A stretch of DNA of 23,851 bases from JAILEN01 sp036723975. Its GTDB lineage: Bacteria; Bacillota; Clostridia; Lachnospirales; Lachnospiraceae. The stretch is taken from contig DAIMGJ010000023.1 of NCBI GenBank assembly GCA_036723975.1, positions 1 through 23,851 of the forward strand, in the 5' to 3' direction. The position numbers and the translations under genes are program-made. The number at the start of each line of letters is the position of its first letter. The stretch's first letter is position 1. The notes under the pieces were generated by a model, which saw nothing but the letters and a program-made list of their open reading frames with translations, did not search any database and was not told the origin of the DNA. Positions 1 through 7,337 of the stretch are shown piece by piece.

Positions 1-14
1 ATAGCGCATAAAAA

Positions 15-46
15 ACCCCTTTCTCTGGTTGTCCAGAAAAAGGGGT
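15..46 (-). terminator. Intrinsic terminator, leftward direction
   Basis: The two arms pair over 14 positions with one mismatch around a 4-base TTGT loop. The run of six A at 10-15 becomes a U-run immediately after the hairpin on the minus strand, while the plus-strand side has no T-run. The hairpin therefore should stop leftward transcription. No leftward gene ends here inside the window, so it may be a leader attenuator for a gene beyond the left edge. Confidence 0.6.
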
Positions 47-82
47 ACATATCAAATCCCTTGGCAGGCTTTTTTTATTTGT

Positions 83-111
83 TTTTCATTCATCCGAATT
101 TGTGATATGAT
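83..111 (+). promoter_or_regulatory. Probable promoter of the yitT-family gene
   Basis: A TATGAT -10 (106-111) is preceded by TG plus one base, giving an extended -10. A TTTTCA -35-like hexamer (83-88) lies 17 bases upstream. The predicted transcription start is near 118, leaving a leader of about 20 bases that contains the GAGGGGAG ribosome binding site. Confidence 0.55.
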
Positions 112-138
112 TTTCCTATACGCAGAGGGGAGAGATAT

Positions 139-975
139 ATGAAGAAAAAGCAGCAGGGAGTGCTTTCTTATGTTTTGATTGTTATAGGGGCTGTGATGGC
201 GAGCTTTTCCGTTGCGCTGATTTTGCTACCGAACGATGCAATTGATTACGGTACCGCCGGTGTGGCGATTATCATCAGCAAACTAACCGGAATAAAGTTG
301 TCGGTGTGCGTACTGTGGGTGCTTTTACCGTTTATCGTCGCAGGCTTTTTAATATTGGGAAAGAAGTTTACGCTAAAAGCAGCCATTGGCTCCGTCGTTT
401 ACATGGTGGGACTGGACTTTTTTGAACAGATTCCCTTTGAACTTGATACGGAGCATTTTTTGGCGGTGGCCTTTGGTGGAGCGATTCTGGGAGCGGGACT
501 TGCCCTTATTCTTCGAAATGGTGGATGTATCGATGGCTCGGAAATTCTTGCCAATATCGTGGTAAAGAAATATTCAGACAAGACCGGGAAGAATATTTCC
601 ATGACACCGGTGCTTTTGATATTTAATGCATTGGTATATATTACGGTATTTGCTGTCATCGATGTAACGGCAGCTCTATTAAGCTTGCTCGTATACGTGA
701 TAGCCACATCCATTATCGATCACTATACCGACCACTTTGAATCCATCAAACAGGTAACTATTATTACCCAAGAGCCGGATACGTTGATAGCAGAGATAAA
801 AAATAAACTGAATAAGACCTGCACTATCATGGATTCCAGAGGCGCCATTGCAGGGGAGAATAACACTTTAATCTGCTATGTCAGCTATTTTGAACTTCCT
901 ATTATGAAGGACATCATTTCCGAGCATTCCGGAAGTTTTAGTACGGTATCCACTATTGATGAAATATTACGATAA
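139..975 (+). CDS. YitT family membrane protein (DUF161/DUF2179)
   Basis: This 278-residue protein belongs to the YitT family of Firmicutes integral membrane proteins, whose transport or signalling role is not established. The N-terminal two thirds (about residues 8-195) hold five to six hydrophobic membrane segments, including the polar stretch around LLPNDAIDYGTAGVAII and the GGCIDGSEIL motif typical of the family. The last 80 residues (about 200-278) are a soluble DUF2179-like domain (QVTIITQEPDTLIAEI, then MDSRGAI). The ATG is supported by a GAGGGGAG ribosome binding site about 7 bases upstream. The length is normal for the family. The next gene follows after 58 bases and appears to have its own promoter overlapping this gene's 3' end. 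The family call is secure; the function is unknown. Confidence 0.92.
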   Translation: MKKKQQGVLSYVLIVIGAVMASFSVALILLPNDAIDYGTAGVAIIISKLTGIKLSVCVLWVLLPFIVAGFLILGKKFTLKAAIGSVVYMVGLDFFEQIPFELDTEHFLAVAFGGAILGAGLALILRNGGCIDGSEILANIVVKKYSDKTGKNISMTPVLLIFNALVYITVFAVIDVTAALLSLLVYVIATSIIDHYTDHFESIKQVTIITQEPDTLIAEIKNKLNKTCTIMDSRGAIAGENNTLICYVSYFELPIMKDIISEHSGSFSTVSTIDEILR

Positions 976-985
976 ATAGTATAAT
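956..985 (+). promoter_or_regulatory. Possible promoter for the cytidylate-kinase-like gene
   Basis: TTGATG (956-961), an 18-base spacer and a consensus TATAAT (980-985) span the end of the upstream gene. The -10 is perfect and the -35 matches four of six positions. It would let the downstream gene be expressed independently of the yitT-family gene. Confidence 0.5.
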
Positions 986-1033
986 GAAACGGAAGAATGT
1001 TGTTTAGCAATATCTGGTTTTAGGAGAGTAGAC

Positions 1034-1618
1034 ATGATAATAAATATTGATCGTACCTGCGGAAGCAAAGGCGAAAAGGTTGCGGAGTATGTAGCAGAAA
1101 AACTCGGACTACAGCTGATAGATGACGAATATATCATGAATAAGGCGAAGGAACTGGGAAAGTATGACGAGCTTTTAAAATACTTTACTAATCCTGCTTC
1201 TGATGTGCTGTTGTCATTGGACTTGGACTTAGAGGGTGAAGAACATGGTGAGTTTTTAAGTCAGGTTTTGCAACTCATGCCTGAGGATAACTTTGTCGCA
1301 GTTGGAATCTGTGCAAACCATCTGTATCGAAATAAAGGGGCGCTGTCTATTTTTCTTACGTCTTATCTAAAAGATCAGATAAAAACTGTTATGGAAGAAG
1401 TGGATGGGCTGGAAGATGAGGATGATGCGAGGGATTATATTCGCCAGTTAAACGGGCGAAGAAGGCTTTTGCATGAGGCGTTTACCTGTGAGCCTTGGGG
1501 GGATCCTTCCAAGTATGATATTTGTTTGAATGTATCTACCTGTGGAGTTGAACAGTGTGCGGAAGGGATTATCTTTGCAGCGAATTTTAAGTTTAAGGGA
1601 ATAACAATAGGACAATAA
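1034..1618 (+). CDS. Cytidylate kinase-like family protein
   Basis: This 194-residue protein resembles the Clostridia cytidylate kinase-like family (P-loop nucleotide kinase fold), which is distinct from the housekeeping Cmk. It opens with a beta strand and a glycine/serine loop (IDRTCGSKGEKVAEYVAEKL), the position where relatives carry a GSGG-type phosphate-binding loop. It then has a conserved family-like helix (GICANHLYRNKGALSIFL) and a basic segment, NGRRRLLHEAF, followed by a tryptophan and DPSKYDICLN, matching the family's C-terminal lid pattern. Catalytic activity is not shown: the loop lacks the classic GKS/T signature, as in many relatives. The start is supported by a TTAGGAGAG ribosome binding site. 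A hairpin follows the stop codon. Substrate and role are unknown. Confidence 0.75.
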   Translation: MIINIDRTCGSKGEKVAEYVAEKLGLQLIDDEYIMNKAKELGKYDELLKYFTNPASDVLLSLDLDLEGEEHGEFLSQVLQLMPEDNFVAVGICANHLYRNKGALSIFLTSYLKDQIKTVMEEVDGLEDEDDARDYIRQLNGRRRLLHEAFTCEPWGDPSKYDICLNVSTCGVEQCAEGIIFAANFKFKGITIGQ

Positions 1619-1628
1619 GAAGTGTGAT

Positions 1629-1662
1629 ACGCCCGGTTTGTAGTGACTGGGCGTTATTTATT
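1629..1662 (+). terminator. Terminator after the cytidylate-kinase-like gene
   Basis: ACGCCC (1629-1634) pairs with GGGCGT (1649-1654), extended by two inner pairs to an 8-bp stem with a 10-base loop. It is followed by a T-rich but interrupted tail (TATTTATT). It separates this gene from the heat-shock promoter downstream. Confidence 0.65.
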
Positions 1663-1699
1663 AACAAATTATTAAAATATTAAAAATTTATAAAATTTA

Positions 1700-1726
1700 T
1701 TAGCACTCTATTGACTTGAGTGCTAA
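1700..1726 (+). promoter_or_regulatory. CIRCE operator (HrcA binding site)
   Basis: TTAGCACTC, nine bases, then GAGTGCTAA is an exact match to the CIRCE inverted repeat bound by the heat-shock repressor HrcA. It overlaps the -35 of the promoter for hsp20-clpB, so bound HrcA would block RNA polymerase. Heat or unfolded protein would relieve the block, as known for HrcA regulons. Confidence 0.97.
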
Positions 1727-1739
1727 CAGGGTGTATAAC
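1711..1739 (+). promoter_or_regulatory. Heat-shock promoter of hsp20-clpB
   Basis: TTGACT (1711-1716), a 17-base spacer and TATAAC (1734-1739) form a near-consensus housekeeping-sigma promoter. The -35 sits inside the CIRCE spacer. The predicted start near 1746 gives an unusually long leader of about 110 bases before hsp20. Confidence 0.85.
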
Positions 1740-1858
1740 ATAGTCAGAAAGAGAAAAAAGAAATCGACTTTAAGAAATGATGAAAAAGAAAGCTTCGATT
1801 CTTTCAACTCTTACTCAGTTTTAAAAATAAATGTATTTTATAAAAGGAGGAATGACTT

Positions 1859-2290
1859 ATGTTAGTACCTAGTATTTTTGGAGAAAGTTTATTGGATGAT
1901 TTCTTTGATTACCCTGAGAAAAGTTTTTCCTTCCGCACCAGTAATGCGAACGGACTCATGAAAACCGATATCAAAGAAAACGAGAATGCTTTTGAAGTAA
2001 GCATCGCTCTTCCGGGTGTAAAGAAAGATGATATTGAAATCGAGTTGAAGGACGAGTATTTGACTATATCTGCAACTTCGAATATGAAGAAGGATGAAGA
2101 TGACAAGAAGTCTAATTATATCCGCAGAGAACGCTACTACGGTAGCTGCAGCAGAAGCTTCTATGTTGGCGATGCTGTTACAGAAAACGATATTAAGGCG
2201 TCTTATGAAGACGGAATCCTTACCTTAGATATCCCGAAGGTAGAAAAGAAGCCGGAACCGGAAGTTAAGAAATTAATTCCGATTAAGTGA
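1859..2290 (+). CDS. Small heat-shock protein, Hsp20/alpha-crystallin family
   Basis: This is a 143-residue ATP-independent holdase chaperone that binds unfolding proteins in the cytoplasm and passes them to ATP-driven machines such as ClpB. The alpha-crystallin domain spans roughly residues 34-130, starting at KTDIKENENAFEVSIALPGV and ending with the family signature DGILTLDIPK. The C-terminal KLIPIK carries the I-X-I motif that docks neighbouring dimers during oligomer assembly. The start codon follows a strong AAAGGAGG ribosome binding site. The gene is first in a CIRCE-controlled operon with clpB 105 bases downstream, which fits a joint disaggregation role. A strong hairpin terminator lies between the two genes. 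Confidence 0.96.
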   Translation: MLVPSIFGESLLDDFFDYPEKSFSFRTSNANGLMKTDIKENENAFEVSIALPGVKKDDIEIELKDEYLTISATSNMKKDEDDKKSNYIRRERYYGSCSRSFYVGDAVTENDIKASYEDGILTLDIPKVEKKPEPEVKKLIPIK

Positions 2291-2320
2291 TAGCAAAGAT
2301 TAGGATGAAATGACATTTTG

Positions 2321-2351
2321 ATCCCCTGCAAGTATTTTGCAGGGGATTTTT
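2321..2351 (+). terminator. Terminator inside the hsp20-clpB operon
   Basis: ATCCCCTGCAA pairs perfectly with TTGCAGGGGAT (11 bp, 5-base loop), followed by five T. By appearance it is a strong rho-independent terminator. No convincing promoter fits in the 45 bases before clpB, so clpB probably depends on read-through. Confidence 0.85.
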
Positions 2352-2395
2352 AAAGAAAAGAGGAAAGGCTAAAAGACGACAGGAGGTGAAGGAAT

Positions 2396-4981
2396 ATGAA
2401 TATTCAAAAGTTTACACAAAAATCCATCGAGGCAATCAATGCTTGCGAGAAGTTGGCATACGATTACGGGAATCAGGAAATTGAGCAGGAGCATCTTTTG
2501 CTAGCGCTTTTGCAGCAGGAAGACGGACTGATTCCGAAGCTCATTGAAAAGATGGAGATTAACCTGCCGTATTTTACAAATGATGCCATCTCTATGGTGG
2601 AGGCCCGTACAAAGGTTAGTGGTGCCGGTCAGGTCTATATGGGAAAATACTTAAACGACGTGTTGATTCATGCAGAGGACGAGGCGAAAAACTTTGGTGA
2701 TGAGTACGTTTCTGTTGAGCATTTATTCCTTTCTTTGATAAAAAAACCGAATTCCGCTATTAAGGCAAAGTTTAAAGAGTTTGGAATTACAAGAGATCGT
2801 TTCTTGCAAGCTCTGTCAACGGTACGAGGCAACCAGCGTGTGACAAGTGATAATCCGGAAGCAACCTTTGATGCTTTGGAAAAATACGGCTATGACATGG
2901 TGGAACGTGCCAGAGAGCAAAAGCTTGATCCCGTTATCGGACGTGATGCCGAGATTCGAAATGTGATTCGAATCCTGTCCCGTAAGACCAAGAATAATCC
3001 GGTGCTCATCGGTGAACCGGGTGTAGGTAAAACAGCAGCGGTAGAAGGTCTTGCCATGCGAATTGTAGCCGGGGATGTGCCGGATTCCTTAAAGGACAAA
3101 AGATTGTTTGCCCTTGATATGGGTTCCTTGGTAGCCGGAGCAAAGTATCGTGGTGAGTTTGAGGAACGACTGAAAGCGGTTTTGGACGAGATTAAAAGTT
3201 CTGAAGGTGAGATAATTCTTTTTATCGATGAATTACATACCATTGTGGGAGCAGGGAAAACAGAAGGTGCCATGGATGCCGGAAATATGTTAAAGCCCAT
3301 GTTGGCAAGAGGAGAACTCCATTGTATCGGCGCAACGACCTTAGACGAATATCGTGAGTATATCGAAAAAGATCCTGCCTTGGAGCGTCGATTCCAACCG
3401 GTAATGGTGGATGAGCCGACAGTGGAGGATACGATTTCTATTTTACGTGGTATCAAAGAACGCTACGAGGTCTTTCATGGCGTAAAGATTACCGATGGCG
3501 CCCTGGTTTCTGCGGCCACCCTTTCCGACCGTTATATTTCCGATCGATTCCTTCCGGATAAAGCCATTGACTTGGTGGACGAGGCGTGTGCGTCAATTAA
3601 GACGGAACTTGATTCTATGCCGGTGGAATTGGATGAGTTAAACCGTAAGGTGATGCAACTGGAAATCGAGGAAACCGCATTAAAGAAGGAAAGCGATAAG
3701 CTTTCCAAAGAAAGACTCGAGGCGTTGCAGGAAGAACTGGCAGATCTTCGGGACGATTTAAACAATAAAAAAGCCAAGTGGGAAAACGAGAAAAATGCAG
3801 TGGCAAAGGTATCCGAGCTTCGAGAGAAGATTGAGGATGTAAAAAAAGAAATCTCCCTGGCACAGCAAAAATATGATTTGGAAAAGGCTGCGGAACTGCA
3901 GTACGGTCGTCTGCCAAAGCTGGAGGAGGAATTGGAGCAGGAAGAAGCGGCGGTCAGAGAGCGGGAGATTACCATGGTGCGTGAAAGCGTTACCGAAGAA
4001 GAGATTGCAAAAATTATTTCCCGTTGGACCGGAATTCCTGTTACCAAGTTAAATGAAAGCGAACGAAATAAGACCTTACATTTGGACGAGGAACTCCATA
4101 AACGTGTGATTGGTCAGGATGAAGCGGTGCAAAAAGTAACGGAAGCTATTATCCGTTCCCGCGCCGGTATCAAGGACCCCGGCAAGCCCATTGGTTCTTT
4201 CCTGTTTTTGGGACCTACCGGTGTAGGAAAAACAGAGCTGGCAAAGACGCTGGCACAGGCACTCTTCGATGATGAAAATAACATGGTTCGTATCGATATG
4301 AGTGAGTATATGGAAAAGTATTCCGTATCAAGACTTATTGGAGCGCCTCCCGGATATGTAGGCTACGATGAAGGTGGACAGTTGACGGAAGCTGTTCGAA
4401 GAAAACCATATTCAGTTGTGCTTTTCGATGAAGTGGAAAAGGCTCATCCGGATGTGTTTAATGTGATGCTTCAGGTTTTGGATGATGGACGTATCACGGA
4501 TTCTCAAGGCAGAACCGTGGACTTTAAAAATACCATTATTATTATGACATCAAACCTTGGTGCATCCGAATTATTGGATGGTATTGATGAAAACGGAAAC
4601 ATTTCATCCGATGCTGAAGAGTTGGTAATGGCACAGCTTCGCGGAGCTTTCCGACCGGAATTTTTGAATCGTTTGGATGAGATTATTCTCTTTAAACCGT
4701 TGACAAAAGACAATATCGGAAACATTGTAACCCTCTTGCTTGCAGAGTTAAATGAACGTCTTTTGGATAAGGATATTAAAGTGGAACTTTCCGATGAGGC
4801 AAAGGCCTTTGTGATTGAAAACGGATATGATCCAAACTACGGAGCCAGACCGCTAAAACGTTTCCTGCAGAAACATGTGGAAACCATTGCGGCGAAAGTT
4901 ATCCTCTCCGGAGAAGTTGGAATGGGGGATACTATTTTAATCGATGTAGAAGATGGAAAACTCTACGGAACAATCAAATAA
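2396..4981 (+). CDS. clpB: ATP-dependent chaperone ClpB (protein disaggregase)
   Basis: This is an 861-residue hexameric AAA+ disaggregase that threads aggregated proteins through its pore and works with DnaK and small heat-shock proteins. Order of parts: Clp N-terminal repeat domain (about 1-145); first nucleotide-binding domain with Walker A GEPGVGKT (about 206-213) and Walker B ILFIDELHT (about 274-282); the long charged coiled-coil middle domain (about 410-525), which distinguishes ClpB from ClpC and ClpA; second nucleotide-binding domain with Walker A GPTGVGKT (about 605-612) and Walker B VVLFDEVEKA; C-terminal sensor-2 GARPLKR. There is no ClpP-binding IGL-type loop evident. The start follows an AGGAGGTGAAGG ribosome binding site. 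The length is typical. Regulation is by the upstream CIRCE/HrcA site, moderated by the intercistronic terminator. Confidence 0.98.
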   Translation: MNIQKFTQKSIEAINACEKLAYDYGNQEIEQEHLLLALLQQEDGLIPKLIEKMEINLPYFTNDAISMVEARTKVSGAGQVYMGKYLNDVLIHAEDEAKNFGDEYVSVEHLFLSLIKKPNSAIKAKFKEFGITRDRFLQALSTVRGNQRVTSDNPEATFDALEKYGYDMVERAREQKLDPVIGRDAEIRNVIRILSRKTKNNPVLIGEPGVGKTAAVEGLAMRIVAGDVPDSLKDKRLFALDMGSLVAGAKYRGEFEERLKAVLDEIKSSEGEIILFIDELHTIVGAGKTEGAMDAGNMLKPMLARGELHCIGATTLDEYREYIEKDPALERRFQPVMVDEPTVEDTISILRGIKERYEVFHGVKITDGALVSAATLSDRYISDRFLPDKAIDLVDEACASIKTELDSMPVELDELNRKVMQLEIEETALKKESDKLSKERLEALQEELADLRDDLNNKKAKWENEKNAVAKVSELREKIEDVKKEISLAQQKYDLEKAAELQYGRLPKLEEELEQEEAAVREREITMVRESVTEEEIAKIISRWTGIPVTKLNESERNKTLHLDEELHKRVIGQDEAVQKVTEAIIRSRAGIKDPGKPIGSFLFLGPTGVGKTELAKTLAQALFDDENNMVRIDMSEYMEKYSVSRLIGAPPGYVGYDEGGQLTEAVRRKPYSVVLFDEVEKAHPDVFNVMLQVLDDGRITDSQGRTVDFKNTIIIMTSNLGASELLDGIDENGNISSDAEELVMAQLRGAFRPEFLNRLDEIILFKPLTKDNIGNIVTLLLAELNERLLDKDIKVELSDEAKAFVIENGYDPNYGARPLKRFLQKHVETIAAKVILSGEVGMGDTILIDVEDGKLYGTIK

Positions 4982-5004
4982 CAGCTGATTGAAATCAATA
5001 TAGG

Positions 5005-5053
5005 GACGGCTTTTCTGTCACTTTTTCGGGAGACAGAAGAACCGTCTTTTTTT
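5005..5053 (+). terminator. Terminator after clpB
   Basis: A 15-bp stem with one mismatch (arms 5005-5019 and 5032-5046, built on GACGG and CCGTC at the base) is followed by an uninterrupted T-run to 5053. It ends the heat-shock operon. Confidence 0.9.
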
Positions 5054-5105
5054 GGTTTCTTTTTATGTGAAACTTTGAAATGGGGATGCGCCGGTTTGCT
5101 TCATT

Positions 5106-5114
5106 TGGTATAAT
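5106..5114 (+). promoter_or_regulatory. Extended -10 promoter of the GGDEF gene
   Basis: TGGTATAAT (5106-5114) is a consensus TATAAT with the TG extension. No good -35 is found 16-18 bases upstream, as is common for extended -10 promoters. The predicted start near 5121 leaves a leader of about 24 bases with the ribosome binding site GGAGAG. Confidence 0.65.
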
Positions 5115-5144
5115 GGTTTTAGTATAAATCCTATGGAGAGAGAA

Positions 5145-7250
5145 ATGAAAAACAGTTTAAAGAAATTTTCTATAATACTCACCTGCTTTATGATTTTAGT
5201 AAGCTCAGTTTCTGTTTGTGCCGGAGGCAAAACGGATAGTGAGGGAAAGACGAAAAAAGTTCGAGTTGGGTGGTACGTTTCAGAACATTTTCAGGAAGAA
5301 GATGCATCCGGAAAACAAAAAAGCGGATATTCCTATGAATATCTTCAGGCAGTGGCAAATTATACCGGCTGGGAATATGAATATATTTCCGGTAGCTGGT
5401 CAGAGTTGTATGATGCATTTTTAAACGGAAAAATTGATGTCCTACCGGGATTATCCTTCACGGAAGAACGCGCAGCCTTGGCTAATTATCCGAACTATGG
5501 AATGGGTAATGAGTCATACTACATCTATAAAAAAGCTGATGATGAAAGTATCAGTGACACAGATTTTTCTTCTTTAAATGGGAAAAAAATTGGAACCCTA
5601 AAAAATAATCTGATGACGGATTCTTTAGAAAAATGGGCTGCGGAGAACGGAATCGCCTGCGAAGAGGTACTGTATGATGATTTTCAAAGCAGAGATGAGG
5701 CCTTTTTTAACGGCGAGATTGACGCACTGGTTGCGGTGAACAATAATGTGCCCGCGAACTACGGACTTACGCCTATGACAATGATTGGAGAGTCCACGTA
5801 TTATCTTGCGGTAACAAAAGAAAGAACTGATTTACTTGATGAATTAAACCAGGCTCTTGCATGCATAAAAGAGAGTAATCCATATCTTATTCAAAGTTTG
5901 CAGGTGAAGTATTTTAACAATACCGCGGTGAATGCTACGCTTTCCCAAGATGAAAATGCTTGGATTGACAGTCATGATTCCATTTGTGTTGGATATTTGG
6001 AAGATTATATGCCGTATTGCGACATGGGCATGAAAAGAGAAGCATTGGGGCTGATTTCCGATATCTTTGGAAATTGGCAGGAACAACTTAAACTGTCCGA
6101 TCGTATTAAATTTGAATTTCAATCTTATGCTTCATACAGTGATATGATATTGGCACTTCAAACGGGAAAAATCGATGTGGCATTTCCTGTTTACGACTGC
6201 ATATGGGATTCTGAGGCTCAGGGAATTGTTCAGACCGGCAATTTGGTAGAAACAGGTGCACAGCTTATATATCACGGAGAGTATTCGGAAGAGAATACGA
6301 CTCAAACAATTGCAATCTCAAAACAAAGTGCATTTCAACAGAATTTTGTGTCCGTTTATTATCCGGAAAGTGAAGTATATGTTACGGATTCGGTGGAGGA
6401 TTGTTTAAAAGCGGTTAAAGACGGAAAAGCAACCTGTACCATTTTAGATTACGGACAGGCAGAACGGGTTCTTGCAAGAAAGAAATATCGAACCTTGAAT
6501 CGTTTGTCATTGGGCGAAGAAATCAATTACTGTATGGGGGTAAAAAAAGGAAACAATGAATTGTATTCCTTACTTTCCCGTGGAATTCTTTTGCTGGATG
6601 ACACTGAAATGACGCAGGATGTGTATAACTACATAGGAGCAAATCGGAATTATACCATCGTCGATTTTGTGGAAGACCATACAGCGCTTGTTTGTGTGGT
6701 GGTGATGTTAATCTTTAGTTTAGTTGTTGCAGTAAACTATACGCATTACAAATCAAATATTGACCCGCTCACCGGTTTAGAGAGTAAAAGTGCCTATACG
6801 TATGACGTTAAATTTTTGCAGGGAAAAATTCATGAATACAGAGCAAAATTTGTTGTGGCGATTTTTGACTTAAACGGACTGAAGAGAATAAATGATACCT
6901 ATGGCCATGAAATGGGAGATATTGCCTTATGTGATGCCGCTTCTATATTAAAAAAGGTGTTTGGTTCCTATCATATTTACCGCTTCGGTGGAGATGAATT
7001 TATTGTAATTAAAAACAATACTACAATAGAGGAAGTTCGAGAATGCTTTAAACTTTTGGATTTGGAGTTGGAAAAATTCAACGAAAAAGAGCATCCCTAT
7101 AAGGCACCTTTGTCTCTTGCAAAGGGGGCGGCGGAGTTTGACCCAACGGAAGATGATGAGTATCTGGATACGTTTAAGAAAGCAGATCGTGCAATGTACA
7201 TAGATAAAAATCTGTATTATGAGAAGCATGGCGGAAAACAGAGAAGATAA
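5145..7250 (+). CDS. Membrane diguanylate cyclase with two periplasmic solute-binding-type sensor domains
   Basis: The protein is a likely membrane sensor that makes cyclic di-GMP in response to an extracellular ligand. The chosen ATG (701 residues, MKNSLKKFSII) has GGAGAG five bases upstream; an in-frame ATG at 5133 has no ribosome binding site. Parts in order: signal peptide (about 1-26); two tandem family-3 solute-binding-like domains (about 40-255 and 275-495), each with the repeated phrase of a low-copy binding fold, such as FLNGKIDVLPG and LQTGKIDVAFP; one membrane segment (about 512-533); GGDEF domain starting at DPLTGLE (about 540) with FDLNGLKRINDTYGHE and the active site RFGGDEF (about 612-618). 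The active-site motif is intact, so cyclase activity is plausible. No RxxD inhibitory site is visible at the usual place upstream of GGDEF. The ligand is unknown; such domains often bind amino acids. Confidence 0.9.
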   Translation: MKNSLKKFSIILTCFMILVSSVSVCAGGKTDSEGKTKKVRVGWYVSEHFQEEDASGKQKSGYSYEYLQAVANYTGWEYEYISGSWSELYDAFLNGKIDVLPGLSFTEERAALANYPNYGMGNESYYIYKKADDESISDTDFSSLNGKKIGTLKNNLMTDSLEKWAAENGIACEEVLYDDFQSRDEAFFNGEIDALVAVNNNVPANYGLTPMTMIGESTYYLAVTKERTDLLDELNQALACIKESNPYLIQSLQVKYFNNTAVNATLSQDENAWIDSHDSICVGYLEDYMPYCDMGMKREALGLISDIFGNWQEQLKLSDRIKFEFQSYASYSDMILALQTGKIDVAFPVYDCIWDSEAQGIVQTGNLVETGAQLIYHGEYSEENTTQTIAISKQSAFQQNFVSVYYPESEVYVTDSVEDCLKAVKDGKATCTILDYGQAERVLARKKYRTLNRLSLGEEINYCMGVKKGNNELYSLLSRGILLLDDTEMTQDVYNYIGANRNYTIVDFVEDHTALVCVVVMLIFSLVVAVNYTHYKSNIDPLTGLESKSAYTYDVKFLQGKIHEYRAKFVVAIFDLNGLKRINDTYGHEMGDIALCDAASILKKVFGSYHIYRFGGDEFIVIKNNTTIEEVRECFKLLDLELEKFNEKEHPYKAPLSLAKGAAEFDPTEDDEYLDTFKKADRAMYIDKNLYYEKHGGKQRR

Positions 7251-7262
7251 ATTGTTATTTAT

Positions 7263-7294
7263 AGTAGTCCTTGAAAAAAGGACTACTTTTTTTT
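7263..7294 (+). terminator. Terminator after the GGDEF gene
   Basis: AGTAGTCCTT (7263-7272) and AAGGACTACT (7278-7287) form a perfect 10-bp stem with a 5-base loop, followed by eight T. It is a clear rho-independent terminator. Confidence 0.92.
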
Positions 7295-7337
7295 ATTATA
7301 GAGTAAGTGTAAAACATGGAAAGGAAGGGGAATCTCA

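Noticed and set aside
3532..4047. Long minus-strand open frames inside clpB
   Set aside because: They are low-complexity serine-rich shadows of the coiled-coil coding region, with no ribosome binding site.
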